The translations under genes were made by a program, and so were the position numbers. Positions 24,997 to 33,400 of a stretch of DNA of 64,000 bases are shown here, in pieces. Source of the DNA: an uncultured Thermofilaceae archaeon (GTDB taxonomy: Archaea > Thermoproteota > Thermoprotei > Thermofilales > Thermofilaceae); contig CALHPJ010000015.1 in NCBI GenBank assembly GCA_938036345.1, positions 1-64,000 on the forward strand, in the 5' to 3' direction. How positions within the stretch are numbered: the first letter of the stretch is position 1; every line of letters starts with the position of its first letter. The notes beneath the pieces were generated by a model. It did no database searches and was not told where the DNA came from. It was given only the letters and a program-made list of their open reading frames with translations.

Positions 24997-26313
24997 CTAC
25001 AGGCCTGCAGCCCGGTTCACCCTGAACCAGTAAACAGCGTAGGCTGGGTTGAAGCCCCTTTCGGGTTTGGCGGACGACAGCCATTTCCCGTCGATTGAGG
25101 CCCCCATCTCGAAGGCCTGCTTTGTAAGCGAAGCCAGCTCGCCAGCGTCCGCCTCGCCGTCCAGGTAGCTTAAGCGCAGCTGCTCCGCCCTTTTAACTAG
25201 GTCCGCCTCGGCTGCGCTTATTTCGGAGCGAATGCGCGGCGCGTATCTTGGGTAGCTGTGTAGAAGCAACCTCTGCAGCTTCTCGTGGCGCCACCAGTAG
25301 CTCTCATGGTCATACCGCCCACCCGGCTTAGGCCCGAGGTCGGGGAGCCCAGCTTCGAAGAAGAACGGCTTGTAGAGGGAGATGCAGGGGCTGGAGGTCC
25401 CTGTAACCCAGACGATGGGGCACCGCTCGTAGAGAACCGCGATCATGGACCCCGCGGTCTGGCTGGGCCTCGTCAACCCGCCTGCGTGCATGCACACGTC
25501 CTTCATTGAACCCTTAGCGGGCGAGTAGCCCTCCTCGAAGCTGTGCGACCTCATGATGCTGGCAGCTGCGGAGAAGTCGATCCCCCCTCTCCTGCGCTCG
25601 AGCGCGCTTTGGGTGAACCTCTGCCTGTAGCGGCCTTTAGCCACAGCCGTGTAAAACCTATCCGAGTAGCATTTGGCGAAACTGAAGTCGCGCTCGTCTT
25701 TGCACCAGCCGCGCTCGACCGCGTACTCTACAACCCCCTTGCTCGCCATCTGCCAGCTCCTCTCGATGCTTAAAGCGTTCGAGATGCTGCGCACTTCCTC
25801 CACCTTTTCTGCAACCCAGAATCTACCCGCTGTCTCGAGAACCCAGGCTTCGTGGGGGTCGGCGATGATAAAGGAGTTGTGGTAGTACAGCTTACCCGTA
25901 GCGCTGCAGTTGCCCCCCTGGCCGTACTCCTCCAGCAGGCTGATTATCCAGCGGAGAGCCTCACTGGCGCTTCTCGAGCGCTCTAAAGCTAGGCGGAGCA
26001 TGTCCATGCCCGTTAACCCGACCCTCTCTCTGGGAAGCTTCGTGAACACAGCTTCGTTGCCGATGGCTACGCCGAACTCGTTAACCCCCATCTCCGCCCC
26101 CCACATCCAGTAAGGGCGGGAGAGGAGCACGGCGTAGGTTTGCTTCACGCTCGCCACCTTGATGTACGTGCACTGCACCTCATCCTCGTCGTGCTCCATG
26201 CGGGGCACGTACTCCAGGAGCTGGGCCTCGTTCGGCTCCCTGTCACTGTTCTTGGCGAAAATTGTCGCCCCAACCCCGGTAGCAGCAGGCAGGGCTACAA
26301 TCGTGTCGCACAC
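24997..26313 (-). CDS. C69-family dipeptidase / secernin-like Ntn hydrolase
   Basis: 438 residues beginning 'MCDTIVALPAATGVGATIFAKNSDREPNEAQ'. The Cys after the initiator methionine becomes the N-terminal nucleophile once Met is removed, and the KNSDR segment is the family hallmark. Other landmarks are 'GVNEFGVAIGNEAVFTK', 'SFIIADPHEAWVLETAGRFW' and 'HAGGLTRPSQTAGSMIAVL'. No propeptide precedes Cys2, so the enzyme is likely active without self-cleavage, as in secernins and some dipeptidases. Cytoplasmic. GTG 26313 has 'cttatcc' at 26 bp upstream. Confidence 0.88.
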   Translation of the reverse strand: MCDTIVALPAATGVGATIFAKNSDREPNEAQLLEYVPRMEHDEDEVQCTYIKVASVKQTYAVLLSRPYWMWGAEMGVNEFGVAIGNEAVFTKLPRERVGLTGMDMLRLALERSRSASEALRWIISLLEEYGQGGNCSATGKLYYHNSFIIADPHEAWVLETAGRFWVAEKVEEVRSISNALSIERSWQMASKGVVEYAVERGWCKDERDFSFAKCYSDRFYTAVAKGRYRQRFTQSALERRRGGIDFSAAASIMRSHSFEEGYSPAKGSMKDVCMHAGGLTRPSQTAGSMIAVLYERCPIVWVTGTSSPCISLYKPFFFEAGLPDLGPKPGGRYDHESYWWRHEKLQRLLLHSYPRYAPRIRSEISAAEADLVKRAEQLRLSYLDGEADAGELASLTKQAFEMGASIDGKWLSSAKPERGFNPAYAVYWFRVNRAAGL

Positions 26314-26351
26314 GCCTCCACGGCGAGCGCGGGCGGATAAGCTTTCCGCCG

Positions 26352-27401
26352 CTAGCCGGGCGGCGGGTGCTTACCGCTCGGGGCGGTGAGCTTCGCTCTA
26401 GTCCCCCTTTCGAGCACCTCCGGGTTTACAAGGTACTCTGAGGGGGGCTCACCCCGGATTACGCGGATTATGGCGTCGACGTTCGATTCGGCCATCCCGC
26501 GCAGCCCCTCCCTGGTGTTAGCCCCGATATGGGGGGTGATCACAACGTTCTCGAAGGCTAGTAGGGGGTGCTCGGAGCCTATAGGCTCCCCCTCGACAAC
26601 GTCGAGGCCGGCTCCGGAGACCTTCCCGCTCTCCAGAGCCTTGGTAAGGGCTTGCGTATCTATGACCTCGCCCCGAGCTGTGTTAACGATAACGACGCCG
26701 TCCTTCATCTTGGAAAACTCTCGTTCACCTATCATATGGTATGTGCTCTCCGTGAGCGGCACGTGTATGGTAATTATGTCGGACTCCCTCAGGAGGGTGT
26801 CAAGGTCGACAAGGCGCGCGCCGCACCTAGCGGCGTCCTCAGGTTTAACGTAGGGGTCGTACGCGAGCACTTGAGCATTGAAACCCCTCGAGTATATCTC
26901 AGCGACCCTGCTCCCGATGTTCCCGAGACCGATCACACCCACCTTCTTGCCGGCCACGTTGAAGCCGATGATCCTCCCCCGCTCGCTCCACTTCCCGGCT
27001 TTCACGAGCTGGTGCGAGAGGCTGACCTTCCTAATCACGGCTAAAGCTAGCGCAACAGCGAGCTCGGCTACGGCGTCCCTCTCCTTGAAACCCGGAACCC
27101 TGGCGACCATCACCCCCTCCACCGTCGCCGCCTCGATGCATATGTTGTCCACGCCTATCCCGTGCCTGGCTATTAAGAGCAGCTCCCGCTGGTGCTTGAA
27201 GAACTCCGCGTCGTATGTTGGAGTGACGCTTGCCACCACGAAATGATACCCCCGCAACGCCTCAGCCAACTGCCGGCCCCTTAGCGCCTTACCCACGTCG
27301 AGGAAGTCCACCTCGGCGTACTGCCTCAACTTTTCAATAAGGTCGGGTGAGCCGGCTCCAAAGGATTTCGAGTTCACCACGGCGACCCTGTACTTATTCA
27401 T
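26352..27401 (-). CDS. D-isomer-specific 2-hydroxyacid dehydrogenase (phosphoglycerate dehydrogenase-like)
   Basis: 349 residues: an N-terminal substrate domain, the NAD(P)-binding loop 'KVGVIGLGNIGSRVAEIY', 'DIITIHVPLTESTYHMIG', the catalytic Arg in 'IVNTARGEVID', Glu in 'GLDVVEGEP' and His in 'NVVITPHIGANT'. No ACT domain is present, so it is not the long serine-biosynthetic form. Substrate could be 3-phosphoglycerate, glyoxylate/hydroxypyruvate or a sugar-derived 2-keto acid. It is divergent from an HpcH/HpaI aldolase gene, with 84 bp and one TATA box for each strand between them, which suggests shared use. Confidence 0.88.
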   Translation of the reverse strand: MNKYRVAVVNSKSFGAGSPDLIEKLRQYAEVDFLDVGKALRGRQLAEALRGYHFVVASVTPTYDAEFFKHQRELLLIARHGIGVDNICIEAATVEGVMVARVPGFKERDAVAELAVALALAVIRKVSLSHQLVKAGKWSERGRIIGFNVAGKKVGVIGLGNIGSRVAEIYSRGFNAQVLAYDPYVKPEDAARCGARLVDLDTLLRESDIITIHVPLTESTYHMIGEREFSKMKDGVVIVNTARGEVIDTQALTKALESGKVSGAGLDVVEGEPIGSEHPLLAFENVVITPHIGANTREGLRGMAESNVDAIIRVIRGEPPSEYLVNPEVLERGTRAKLTAPSGKHPPPG

Positions 27402-27485
27402 TAATTGGGCCGTTGAAGTCCCCGGTTATATTTTTTCAACTGCGTCCGGCGAAAAGCTAATATCCGGCTGGGTGCGCTCGCACAA

Positions 27486-28277
27486 GTGTTCGGCAAGCTA
27501 CCGGGGCTCCTGAAGGAGCGCAAGGTCGCGTTTGGCTCGTGGGTTACCATCGCGAACCCCGAGGTCGTCGAGATGCTCTCCCTCAGCGGTTTCGACTGGC
27601 TCCTCTTCGACATGGAGCATGCCCCCCTGGACTACCAAACCCTGGAGCACATGCTCATGGCGGTGAGGGGGGATGCGACGCCGCTGGTTCGGGTCCCCTT
27701 CAACAACCCCGTCTACGTCAAGCGCGTGCTCGACCTGGGGGCGGCCGGCATCCTCTTCCCTCTAATCAACGACAAGGAGGAAGCGAAGCTGGCCGTTAAG
27801 TCGACAAGGTACCCGCCGGAGGGGATTAGGGGCGTCGGGCCTAGGAGAGCCGCCTCTTACGGCTTAAAGACCGAGGAGTACTACTCGCTGGCCGAGAGCG
27901 TTATGGTGGTGGTGCAGATTGAGACGCGGGACGCCGTGAAAAACATCCACGAAATCTTAAGCGTTGAAGGAGTTAGCGCGTTCTTCATCGGCCCCAACGA
28001 CCTCTCCTTCTCCTACGGCTGCAGGTCGTGGAGAGAGGAGCCAGTTAAGAGGGCGATCGAGGGGCTGGCCGCCGCCTCCGAGGATACCGGTGTGCCGGGA
28101 GGGATGTACTGCTCGGATGACGAGTCGTTAAAATTCGCCCTGCAGCTTGGCTTCAAGCTGATAGCGCTTGGCAGCGATTACCGCTTCCTAATGTGGGGTA
28201 TAAGGGATAGGCTGAGAAGGGCTCAGGCCCTTCTGGAAGGCTCGCGTGCACCCAACTCCACTGGGCAGACTTCGTAG
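27486..28277 (+). CDS. HpcH/HpaI aldolase (2-dehydro-3-deoxyglucarate / 4-hydroxy-2-oxo acid aldolase type)
   Basis: 263 residues of a class II pyruvate aldolase: 'KVAFGSWVTIANPEVVEMLSLSGFDWLLFDMEHAPLD' (catalytic His in the HA loop), 'PLVRVPFNNPVYVKRVLDLGAAGILFPLINDKEEA', 'VVVQIETRDAVKNIHEIL' (metal Glu) and 'AFFIGPNDLSFS' (metal Asp). It cleaves 4-hydroxy-2-oxo acids to pyruvate plus an aldehyde such as tartronate semialdehyde. With the divergent hydroxyacid dehydrogenase and the LctP-like permease this could form a small hydroxyacid or aldarate pathway; that link is inference. GTG 27486 follows 'ctaatat' near 27460. Confidence 0.88.
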   Translation: MFGKLPGLLKERKVAFGSWVTIANPEVVEMLSLSGFDWLLFDMEHAPLDYQTLEHMLMAVRGDATPLVRVPFNNPVYVKRVLDLGAAGILFPLINDKEEAKLAVKSTRYPPEGIRGVGPRRAASYGLKTEEYYSLAESVMVVVQIETRDAVKNIHEILSVEGVSAFFIGPNDLSFSYGCRSWREEPVKRAIEGLAAASEDTGVPGGMYCSDDESLKFALQLGFKLIALGSDYRFLMWGIRDRLRRAQALLEGSRAPNSTGQTS

Positions 28278-28412
28278 CGGCTTTCCTCCGGAAGCGCTCG
28301 AAAGCTGGGGTCGCGCACCGCTATTAGTTCCTAAAACACCGGATTCTGCAGGGGAAGCGGTCGGGAAGTAAACCTAGAATAACGCTTATTTTCTTCAACT
28401 AGAAAGATAGGC

Positions 28413-29138
28413 GTGGGAACGCATGTGAGGCTCGTAGTCCCTGCGGTGAGTGCCCGGGAGCTGTACCTGGCGGCTAGGTACGGGCCTGATAGGGTAGGCG
28501 AGAGAGGAAAGGCCGCCGCCAGGTTCCTCGAATCGCTAGGGTTGGCCAACTTCGAGAAAAGCGAGGGGGAGTTTTACGAAGCCCTCCTGTCGACGCTCCT
28601 CGACAAGCTGGGGTTCTCGAAGGCTTTAGAGCTCGTCTCCTCGAGAGCGGGGTGCGTCAGCCCTGCCGCGCTCGCTGAGGCGGCTAGGAAAGCGGGCACC
28701 GACCTCTCGAAAACATCGGCTAGGAACCTCTTCAGGCTCTTCGTGCAGCTGGGCGTCGTATCTAAGCTCGGGACGTGGGCCGCCTACACCCCGAAGCTGG
28801 AGGACGCGATCCTAGCCGCGGTAGCCGCAAAAGGCGAAATTAGAATTAGAGATATCGAAAGGAGATTCGGCTCTGGCGTCAGGGAGGCGGTGCTCAAGCT
28901 GTGGGCGCGGGGGCTTGTGGAGATCGAGGGGAACCCGCGCGGCCCCCTCCGCGGGCCTTTAAGCTTGCCGAGGGAGCTGGTACTCGAGCGCGGGATCGAG
29001 TACCCGGAAGACCTGGTGGAGCAGATGGGCCTTGAGGGGGACCCGCGGCTGGAGAGATTTGTCGAGCGGGAGACCGGCCGGGTCAAGTACTCCATCGCGG
29101 TTAGGGGAGATGATAGGGTGAGAATCGTTGTCCGGTAG
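28413..29138 (+). CDS. Unrecognised protein with winged-helix-like segments, first gene of a two-gene unit
   Basis: 241 residues that I do not recognise as a family. There is no signal peptide or membrane segment. The stretches around residues 75-120 ('VSPAALAEAARKAGTDLSKTSARNLFRLFVQLGVVSK') and 128-165 ('LAAVAAKGEIRIRDIERRFGSGVREAVLKLWARGLVEIEG') both read as helix-turn-helix/winged-helix units. Starts at GTG 28413, 25 bp after 'cttatttt'. Its last 11 bases overlap the start of the ATPase gene, so the two products very likely act together. It may recognise DNA or serve as an adaptor. Confidence 0.6.
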   Translation: MGTHVRLVVPAVSARELYLAARYGPDRVGERGKAAARFLESLGLANFEKSEGEFYEALLSTLLDKLGFSKALELVSSRAGCVSPAALAEAARKAGTDLSKTSARNLFRLFVQLGVVSKLGTWAAYTPKLEDAILAAVAAKGEIRIRDIERRFGSGVREAVLKLWARGLVEIEGNPRGPLRGPLSLPRELVLERGIEYPEDLVEQMGLEGDPRLERFVERETGRVKYSIAVRGDDRVRIVVR

Positions 29139-30975
29139 ACCCAGGGTTACCGCAAGCAGTATCATGGAGAGGGTAACGCGGCTTGAGGGGGTTCTGAAGT
29201 CGGATGATGTCAACTACATAGTAGCGCGCTGGCTGCAGGGCAGGGCGCTGGAGCTCCCTCTAGCTAAGGTCGAAAGCCTCCTGCTTAGGCCGAGGGAGGT
29301 TAAGGCAACCGTAGAAGAGGCGGTTAAAAGGATACTCGCGTGCCTCGAATCCCCTTATGGGGGCGTCCAGATCTTCTCTATTGAGTCGCCCAGGCGGCTG
29401 TACGGCACGGGTAAAACCCAGATAGCTTACTTTGTGTACAAGGAGCTGGAGAGCAGGGGAGTGCCGGTGGAGTACCTCACTGCGAGCGTAGGCGACGTCG
29501 AGAGCGGGAGCTTCAGAGCGAGGCTCTGGGAGGCTGGGAAGTCGAAGGCTGAAGCCGCCATCTTCGTCGATGAAGTAGACGTCCTTGTCTCGCCCGAGCT
29601 GGGGGAGGAGAGGCAGGCGAAAGTCATAGAGGCTTTCGCCAACGCGGTCATAGAGTACTCGGAGGGGCTCTCCCAGTCCAAAGAGTGCAACCAAGCCTTA
29701 GTGCTTGTGCTCAGCTTTAAGGCTAAGGAGGGTATAGAGAGAGTCGCTCAAGACAGGCTCGGGAGGAGGATCATGAACGCGCTCGTTGAGGTCGACGTCA
29801 GCCTAACCAGGGACGATGTTTTCGGGATCTTTGCATCGGCGTCGGCGCTCGCGACGATGTACATGAGCCTTAGGGGGGAGACGATATGGCTTCTTCTGAC
29901 AGAGTTCGCGAACGATTTCGGCCGCTGCCTGTGGAGAGACTCCGACTTGGCTAGCCTCTCAGTGGGTCAAGCTGTAGCATCGGCGCTAAACCTCACGTTA
30001 AGGTTCTCGCGCGGGCTGAGGCGCTCAGACCCCAAGAAAGTACTGCAAGGTTCGCTTGACTCAGCTACGCTGGGCACGAGAGTCGAGAAGACAGTTATAA
30101 GTACGCTGAGCAGAGTGCTGCCGAGCTACACCTTCGAGGTTAGGGACCTGCAACAGACAGTTGAGTGCGTGATCAGCCAGACCCCTATCAGGGTTGGCAA
30201 CTTCCGAGCGGACATGCACTACGCGATCAGGCTCGGAAGGTTGGAGGTGGGCAAGTGCCTGGTCGAAGTTACGGCGGAGCGCGAGCTAAGCTCCAGGAAG
30301 AGGGAGCAGTTGAGGGCGTTTGCCGTCGAATACCCCACGATACTGGTGTACGCTTACGAGCAACCCTCTCAGTTCGAAGAAATAAGAGAGTTTATCGAAG
30401 AACTCCCCGGCCACGGAGTCGTACCGGTAGACCTCCCGCTCCCCCTGTTCAAGTACCCCGCGGCTCTCGAGGAGTACGGCGAGGAGCTCGCGTACAGGCT
30501 TGCCAGGGAGATTAAGCTGCAAGCATCTCTTGAAGCCGCACTGCGAAAGTTAGCTGGCGCAGTGGTGTACACCTGGTTTGCCGTTGAAAAAGCGAGGGAG
30601 GCGCATGCAAAACCTGAAAAAGAGAGGGAGAAAGGGTTGGAGGAAGCTCTGAGAGGCTCCCTGAAGGGGGCACTCCAGCACCTCTTCGCCGCCTCCAGTA
30701 AGAGAGCCGAGAAGACGATCACGGAGTGCTTCGAAAACGCCTTGAGGAAGATCTCCCCCGAAATAGAGAGAAGCTACGTTGCCGTATACACTAAGGACGT
30801 AGTCAAAGAGTGGGCCGACGCAGGACTAGGGAAACTCGGGGAAAAGTTTTTCATCAAATCGGATAGCTGGGATGAAGAGAAAGCCGTTGAAATAGCGGTT
30901 TCGGTTTTTGCACCCCGCTTGTTAAAAATCAGAACTCCAACTGGATTGGAAAATTTCCTGCCAGAACCGAGTTAG
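29128..30975 (+). CDS. Unrecognised P-loop ATPase with a possible nuclease-like C-terminal domain
   Basis: 615 residues. Residues about 60-300 form an AAA-like P-loop ATPase: Walker A 'YGTGKTQ' (92-98), Walker B 'AIFVDEVDVL' (144-153) and a sensor-like 'LVLVLSF' (191-197). Residues about 315-415 have the layout of a PD-(D/E)xK fold: Glu320 in a helix, Asp362 (RADMHY), then 'CLVEVTAE' with Glu380 but Thr at the usual Lys position, and a helix with 'SSRKREQLRAFA'. The last 200 residues are helical. Not similar to any archaeal ATPase family I know by eye. Starts at TTG 29128 (ATG 29164 is possible) and overlaps the upstream gene. Followed by the 31012-31170 rod repeat. Confidence 0.65.
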   Translation: MSGRPRVTASSIMERVTRLEGVLKSDDVNYIVARWLQGRALELPLAKVESLLLRPREVKATVEEAVKRILACLESPYGGVQIFSIESPRRLYGTGKTQIAYFVYKELESRGVPVEYLTASVGDVESGSFRARLWEAGKSKAEAAIFVDEVDVLVSPELGEERQAKVIEAFANAVIEYSEGLSQSKECNQALVLVLSFKAKEGIERVAQDRLGRRIMNALVEVDVSLTRDDVFGIFASASALATMYMSLRGETIWLLLTEFANDFGRCLWRDSDLASLSVGQAVASALNLTLRFSRGLRRSDPKKVLQGSLDSATLGTRVEKTVISTLSRVLPSYTFEVRDLQQTVECVISQTPIRVGNFRADMHYAIRLGRLEVGKCLVEVTAERELSSRKREQLRAFAVEYPTILVYAYEQPSQFEEIREFIEELPGHGVVPVDLPLPLFKYPAALEEYGEELAYRLAREIKLQASLEAALRKLAGAVVYTWFAVEKAREAHAKPEKEREKGLEEALRGSLKGALQHLFAASSKRAEKTITECFENALRKISPEIERSYVAVYTKDVVKEWADAGLGKLGEKFFIKSDSWDEEKAVEIAVSVFAPRLLKIRTPTGLENFLPEPS

Positions 30976-30985
30976 CACCCTAGTG

Positions 30986-30993
30986 CCATATTA
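30986..30993 (+). promoter_or_regulatory. TATA-like box upstream of the rod repeat
   Basis: CCATATTA, centred near 30990 and 11 bp after the ATPase stop. The predicted start site 22-27 bp downstream coincides with the first paired base of the rod (31012), which supports an independent RNA. Confidence 0.5.
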
Positions 30994-31011
30994 GCGCAGA
31001 GGGGAGAAGCG

Positions 31012-31170
31012 GCCGGGCGGGGTCTGTTGGTGGGTTGGCGCTAGCGGTGTGTTGCTGTTGGTTGCCCGCTTCGGGTGAGCCTCTGAGCCTATGCCCAGGG
31101 GCTTCCCGCTTCGGGCAGCCTCCAGCTCCACACCCTCGAGGCCATCCCACCAGCAGGCTTCCCGCCCGGC
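31012..31170 (+). ncRNA. Candidate rod-like non-coding RNA (159-nt imperfect inverted repeat)
   Basis: The whole segment folds on itself around a CTAT loop at 31089-31092. Paired blocks from the base inward: 31012-31021 with 31161-31170 (10 of 10); 31024-31034 with 31146-31156 (11 including one G-U); 31036-31039 with 31141-31144; 31046-31051 with 31129-31134 (6); 31054-31057 with 31123-31126; 31060-31068 with 31112-31120 (9, one G-U); 31072-31075 with 31105-31108; 31078-31088 with 31093-31103 (10 of 11). Small symmetric internal loops separate them. I see no SRP domain IV motif, no RNase P core and no tRNA features. No open frame. Could also be a miniature inverted-repeat element, but the TATA-like box and stepwise compensating pairs favour RNA. 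Confidence 0.5.
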
Positions 31171-31730
31171 AAGTATTACTTATCAGCAATGGTTAAAATA
31201 CACTCCGCCAAACAACGAAACTTTCAAGCACCTAAACATCTTCAGCATACTCCATGCTTTTTAAGTAAAACCCTACCGATCTTTACAGAGGTTGCGCGGG
31301 TGGAAAGCCTCTTCGGCTACCGTGGGCGGTCCCTCAGCCCAGAACGCAGCCGACCGCGAAGGCGTCTGAGTAACACGCTGTAAAGAAAGCTGAAACTGGG
31401 CCGGTTTTCCTCCGCTCCCTCAAGCACAGCTCTAGCGGCCTCGACCGCCTTAACCAGCTCCGCTTTAAGGGGTTCAGTATCCGCCTTCCCCCCGATGTTT
31501 TTCCTCTCCTTTGGATTTAGTAGGTGGCTACCTTCTTCGTGCACCTCATCCATCTAAACTCAGCTTTGATTTTTCTCAGGCTGTTTTAGACTAACGCTTA
31601 AAATCGGGTCCCTGGTGCGTATACCATTTTTTAAGGGAACCCGCTTTACGTCCAAAACGTCACACGAGTGCTGAGTAAAAAACTGCCGATACTCGACTGA
31701 GACGATCGTTTCCTGGTTATTAACCGAGAG
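31171..31730. other. Gap between the rod repeat and the ABC exporter genes
   Basis: About 560 bp with no convincing gene. The only frame of note is on the minus strand at 31317-31553 (listed separately). AT-rich stretches occur near 31190-31270 and 31560-31700 (for example TTTTTTAAGG around 31627-31636). No repeat or RNA structure comparable with the rod was seen. Confidence 0.4.
31317..31553 (-). CDS. Small hypothetical protein, doubtful
   Basis: 78 residues starting 'MDEVHEEGSHLLNPKERKN' with a central amphipathic helix 'PLKAELVKAVEAARAVLEGAEE' and a very Arg-rich tail that is likely out of the true frame. The first 55 residues have protein-like composition and 'attttaag' lies upstream near 31595, but the last part looks like random GC-rich translation. 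It may be the start of a broken gene. No family recognised. Confidence 0.2.
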   Translation of the reverse strand: MDEVHEEGSHLLNPKERKNIGGKADTEPLKAELVKAVEAARAVLEGAEENRPSFSFLYSVLLRRLRGRLRSGLRDRPR

Positions 31731-32459
31731 TTACTCGTGACCCCACTTGAACCGGTACTTCATCAAGGTGAATGTTATAGCTGTCCAGAGGACAATGCTC
31801 GCGGCGGAAAGCCATACCGGGTAAGCGGCGGCTTGACCCGACAGAGCCCTACCCAGGTCGACTAGGGCCGTCGTTGGGATCGCCGCGCAGGCAGTTCGTA
31901 AAGGCTCGGGAAACAGGAGGGGTGTATAGTACACCGGGGGCAGCATAGTTGTGAGGGTCTGCAGCGGGTTTGTCACCGCAGATATGTTCATCGGGTTCCG
32001 AATTCTAAGCACGACTGAGAGCGAAAGGAATAGCCCTAGGAACGTGGCAACGAGGGAGAGCAGGATAAGCAGCAGAATCCCTTGAACTCTTATACCTGCC
32101 ATGGTGGCGAATAGCACAACTAGGGGGATATCTGACACGAAGAACGGTATAAACGCGCCTAAAACCGAACCCAACAGGTATTCAAGCGGCGTTAGGGGTG
32201 AGGCAACGCGCCTTTCGTACTCGTTTGATACCCTATCCCAACCGATCGACTGCGCTGAAATGTTTAAACCCACGCTCCAGCCGGTGATGACTAGGAGGAC
32301 CACAGCCATGTGCCTCAGCGCTTCCCACCCTCCCCACATGCTGAAAATCACGACCAACCCCACCGTTGAGAGGAGGGACTGGGCGATCCACATCCACTGC
32401 CTTCTGAAAACTACGAGCTGCCCGTAAGCCACTCCCAAGATCCTCCAAACGAACTTCAC
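31731..32459 (-). CDS. ABC-2-type exporter, membrane subunit
   Basis: 242 residues with about six transmembrane helices in the ABC-2 layout: an N-terminal cytoplasmic stretch 'MKFVWRILGVAYGQLVVFRRQW', 'NEYERRVASPLTPLEYLLGSVLGAF' (coupling segment) and 'PLQTLTTMLPPVYYTPLLFPEPLRTA'. Works as a homodimer with the ATPase encoded immediately upstream; the ATPase stop and this start are adjacent with no gap. Substrates of such small exporters (antibiotics, lipids, polysaccharide) cannot be told. A final short helix ends in 'RFKWGHE' in the cytoplasm. Confidence 0.85.
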   Translation of the reverse strand: MKFVWRILGVAYGQLVVFRRQWMWIAQSLLSTVGLVVIFSMWGGWEALRHMAVVLLVITGWSVGLNISAQSIGWDRVSNEYERRVASPLTPLEYLLGSVLGAFIPFFVSDIPLVVLFATMAGIRVQGILLLILLSLVATFLGLFLSLSVVLRIRNPMNISAVTNPLQTLTTMLPPVYYTPLLFPEPLRTACAAIPTTALVDLGRALSGQAAAYPVWLSAASIVLWTAITFTLMKYRFKWGHE

Positions 32460-33335
32460 CTACCTCACCTTCACGGCGTTCAAGTAAGCGTCCTCTAAAT
32501 CGACCTCGCGCATCTCGTGAATGCTTGTCCTCAGCTCCTCAACGATGCCGTACAGCTCGCCTCTAGTCCTAGCGTAGATGACCACTTTATCACCGAGGTC
32601 TATGCATCGGATGCCCTCGGGGAGGTGGTTCCGCTTATCTACGACCGCCTTAAATTTGTAGGGTAAAGCTTCCACTAGAGTGGAGGGCTTCCCCGAAGCT
32701 ATCGTGGTGCCGGAATTTACGAAGAATACCTCGTCCGCAGCTACCTGCGCCTCTGCTAGATTGTGAGTCGTCATAAAAACGGTGGCACCACTGGATGCAA
32801 CCTCCCTCACCGCTTTAAGCACAGCGTACCGCCCTTCCACATCCACACCTGCGGTGGGCTCATCCAGGAAGTAGACGGACGCCGGCACCGCTAGCGCGGA
32901 TGCGACGACCGCCCTCCTTCTTTCACCGCCGCTTAGAACCCAGGCTCTCCTGCCTCTGATCTCCCAAATGCCTAGAGCCTCAAGCCACCTTCTGGCTTCC
33001 CTTCTAGCTTCAAAGTAGCTGAAGCCCCTTGTCATTAGGGCGGATACAACGAACTCCTCCGGTGTCACGTCGCCGCCCATGCCGTAGCCCTGGGGCAGGT
33101 ACGAGATGACTTTCCTTACCTCGCGGTACTCCTTTACGACGTCGAAACCCTCGACGCGAGCCCAACCCTTATCCGGCTTAAAGAAGGTCGTCAGGATTCT
33201 CGTGGTAGTGGTTTTACCTGCGCCGTTGGGCCCGGCGAGCACCGCAACGGACCCCTTGCCTACGGATAGCGTGATGTTTTTCGCTCCCCAGGTTTCGCCG
33301 AACTTCTTCCCCAGCTCAAAGGCTTCCACGCTCAT
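32460..33335 (-). CDS. ABC-2-type exporter, ATPase subunit
   Basis: 291 residues: Walker A 'GPNGAGKTTT', Q-loop 'SYLPQGYG', signature 'LSGGERRRAVVASAL', Walker B 'VYFLDEPTAGVD', H-loop 'MTTHNLAEA', then a C-terminal 70-residue domain common in CcmA/DRA-type exporters ('SIHEMREVDLEDAYL'). Drives export with the adjacent permease. ATG 33335; a GGTG-rich stretch just upstream may bind ribosomes. Its promoter region contains the palindrome at 33370-33400, a possible operator. Confidence 0.9.
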   Translation of the reverse strand: MSVEAFELGKKFGETWGAKNITLSVGKGSVAVLAGPNGAGKTTTTRILTTFFKPDKGWARVEGFDVVKEYREVRKVISYLPQGYGMGGDVTPEEFVVSALMTRGFSYFEARREARRWLEALGIWEIRGRRAWVLSGGERRRAVVASALAVPASVYFLDEPTAGVDVEGRYAVLKAVREVASSGATVFMTTHNLAEAQVAADEVFFVNSGTTIASGKPSTLVEALPYKFKAVVDKRNHLPEGIRCIDLGDKVVIYARTRGELYGIVEELRTSIHEMREVDLEDAYLNAVKVR

Positions 33336-33369
33336 CTGCGCGCACCTTCACCAGGTGTTTTCCCCGGAT

Positions 33370-33400
33370 GCTTATCCTATACTCACAATTTGTGATAAGC
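33370..33400. promoter_or_regulatory. Nested palindrome overlapping the promoter of the ABC exporter operon
   Basis: GCTTATC (33370-33376) is inverted as GATAAGC (33394-33400), and inside lies TCACAA-T-TTGTGA (33383-33395). The minus-strand TATA-like element (tataggat, 33374-33381) is within it, about 40 bp before the ATPase start at 33335. A regulator bound here would block TBP, so an operator is the natural reading. No regulator gene is adjacent. Confidence 0.4.

Noticed and set aside
31012-31170. SRP RNA or RNase P RNA for the rod repeat
   Set aside because: The signature SRP domain IV loop and the conserved RNase P core segments could not be found on either strand.
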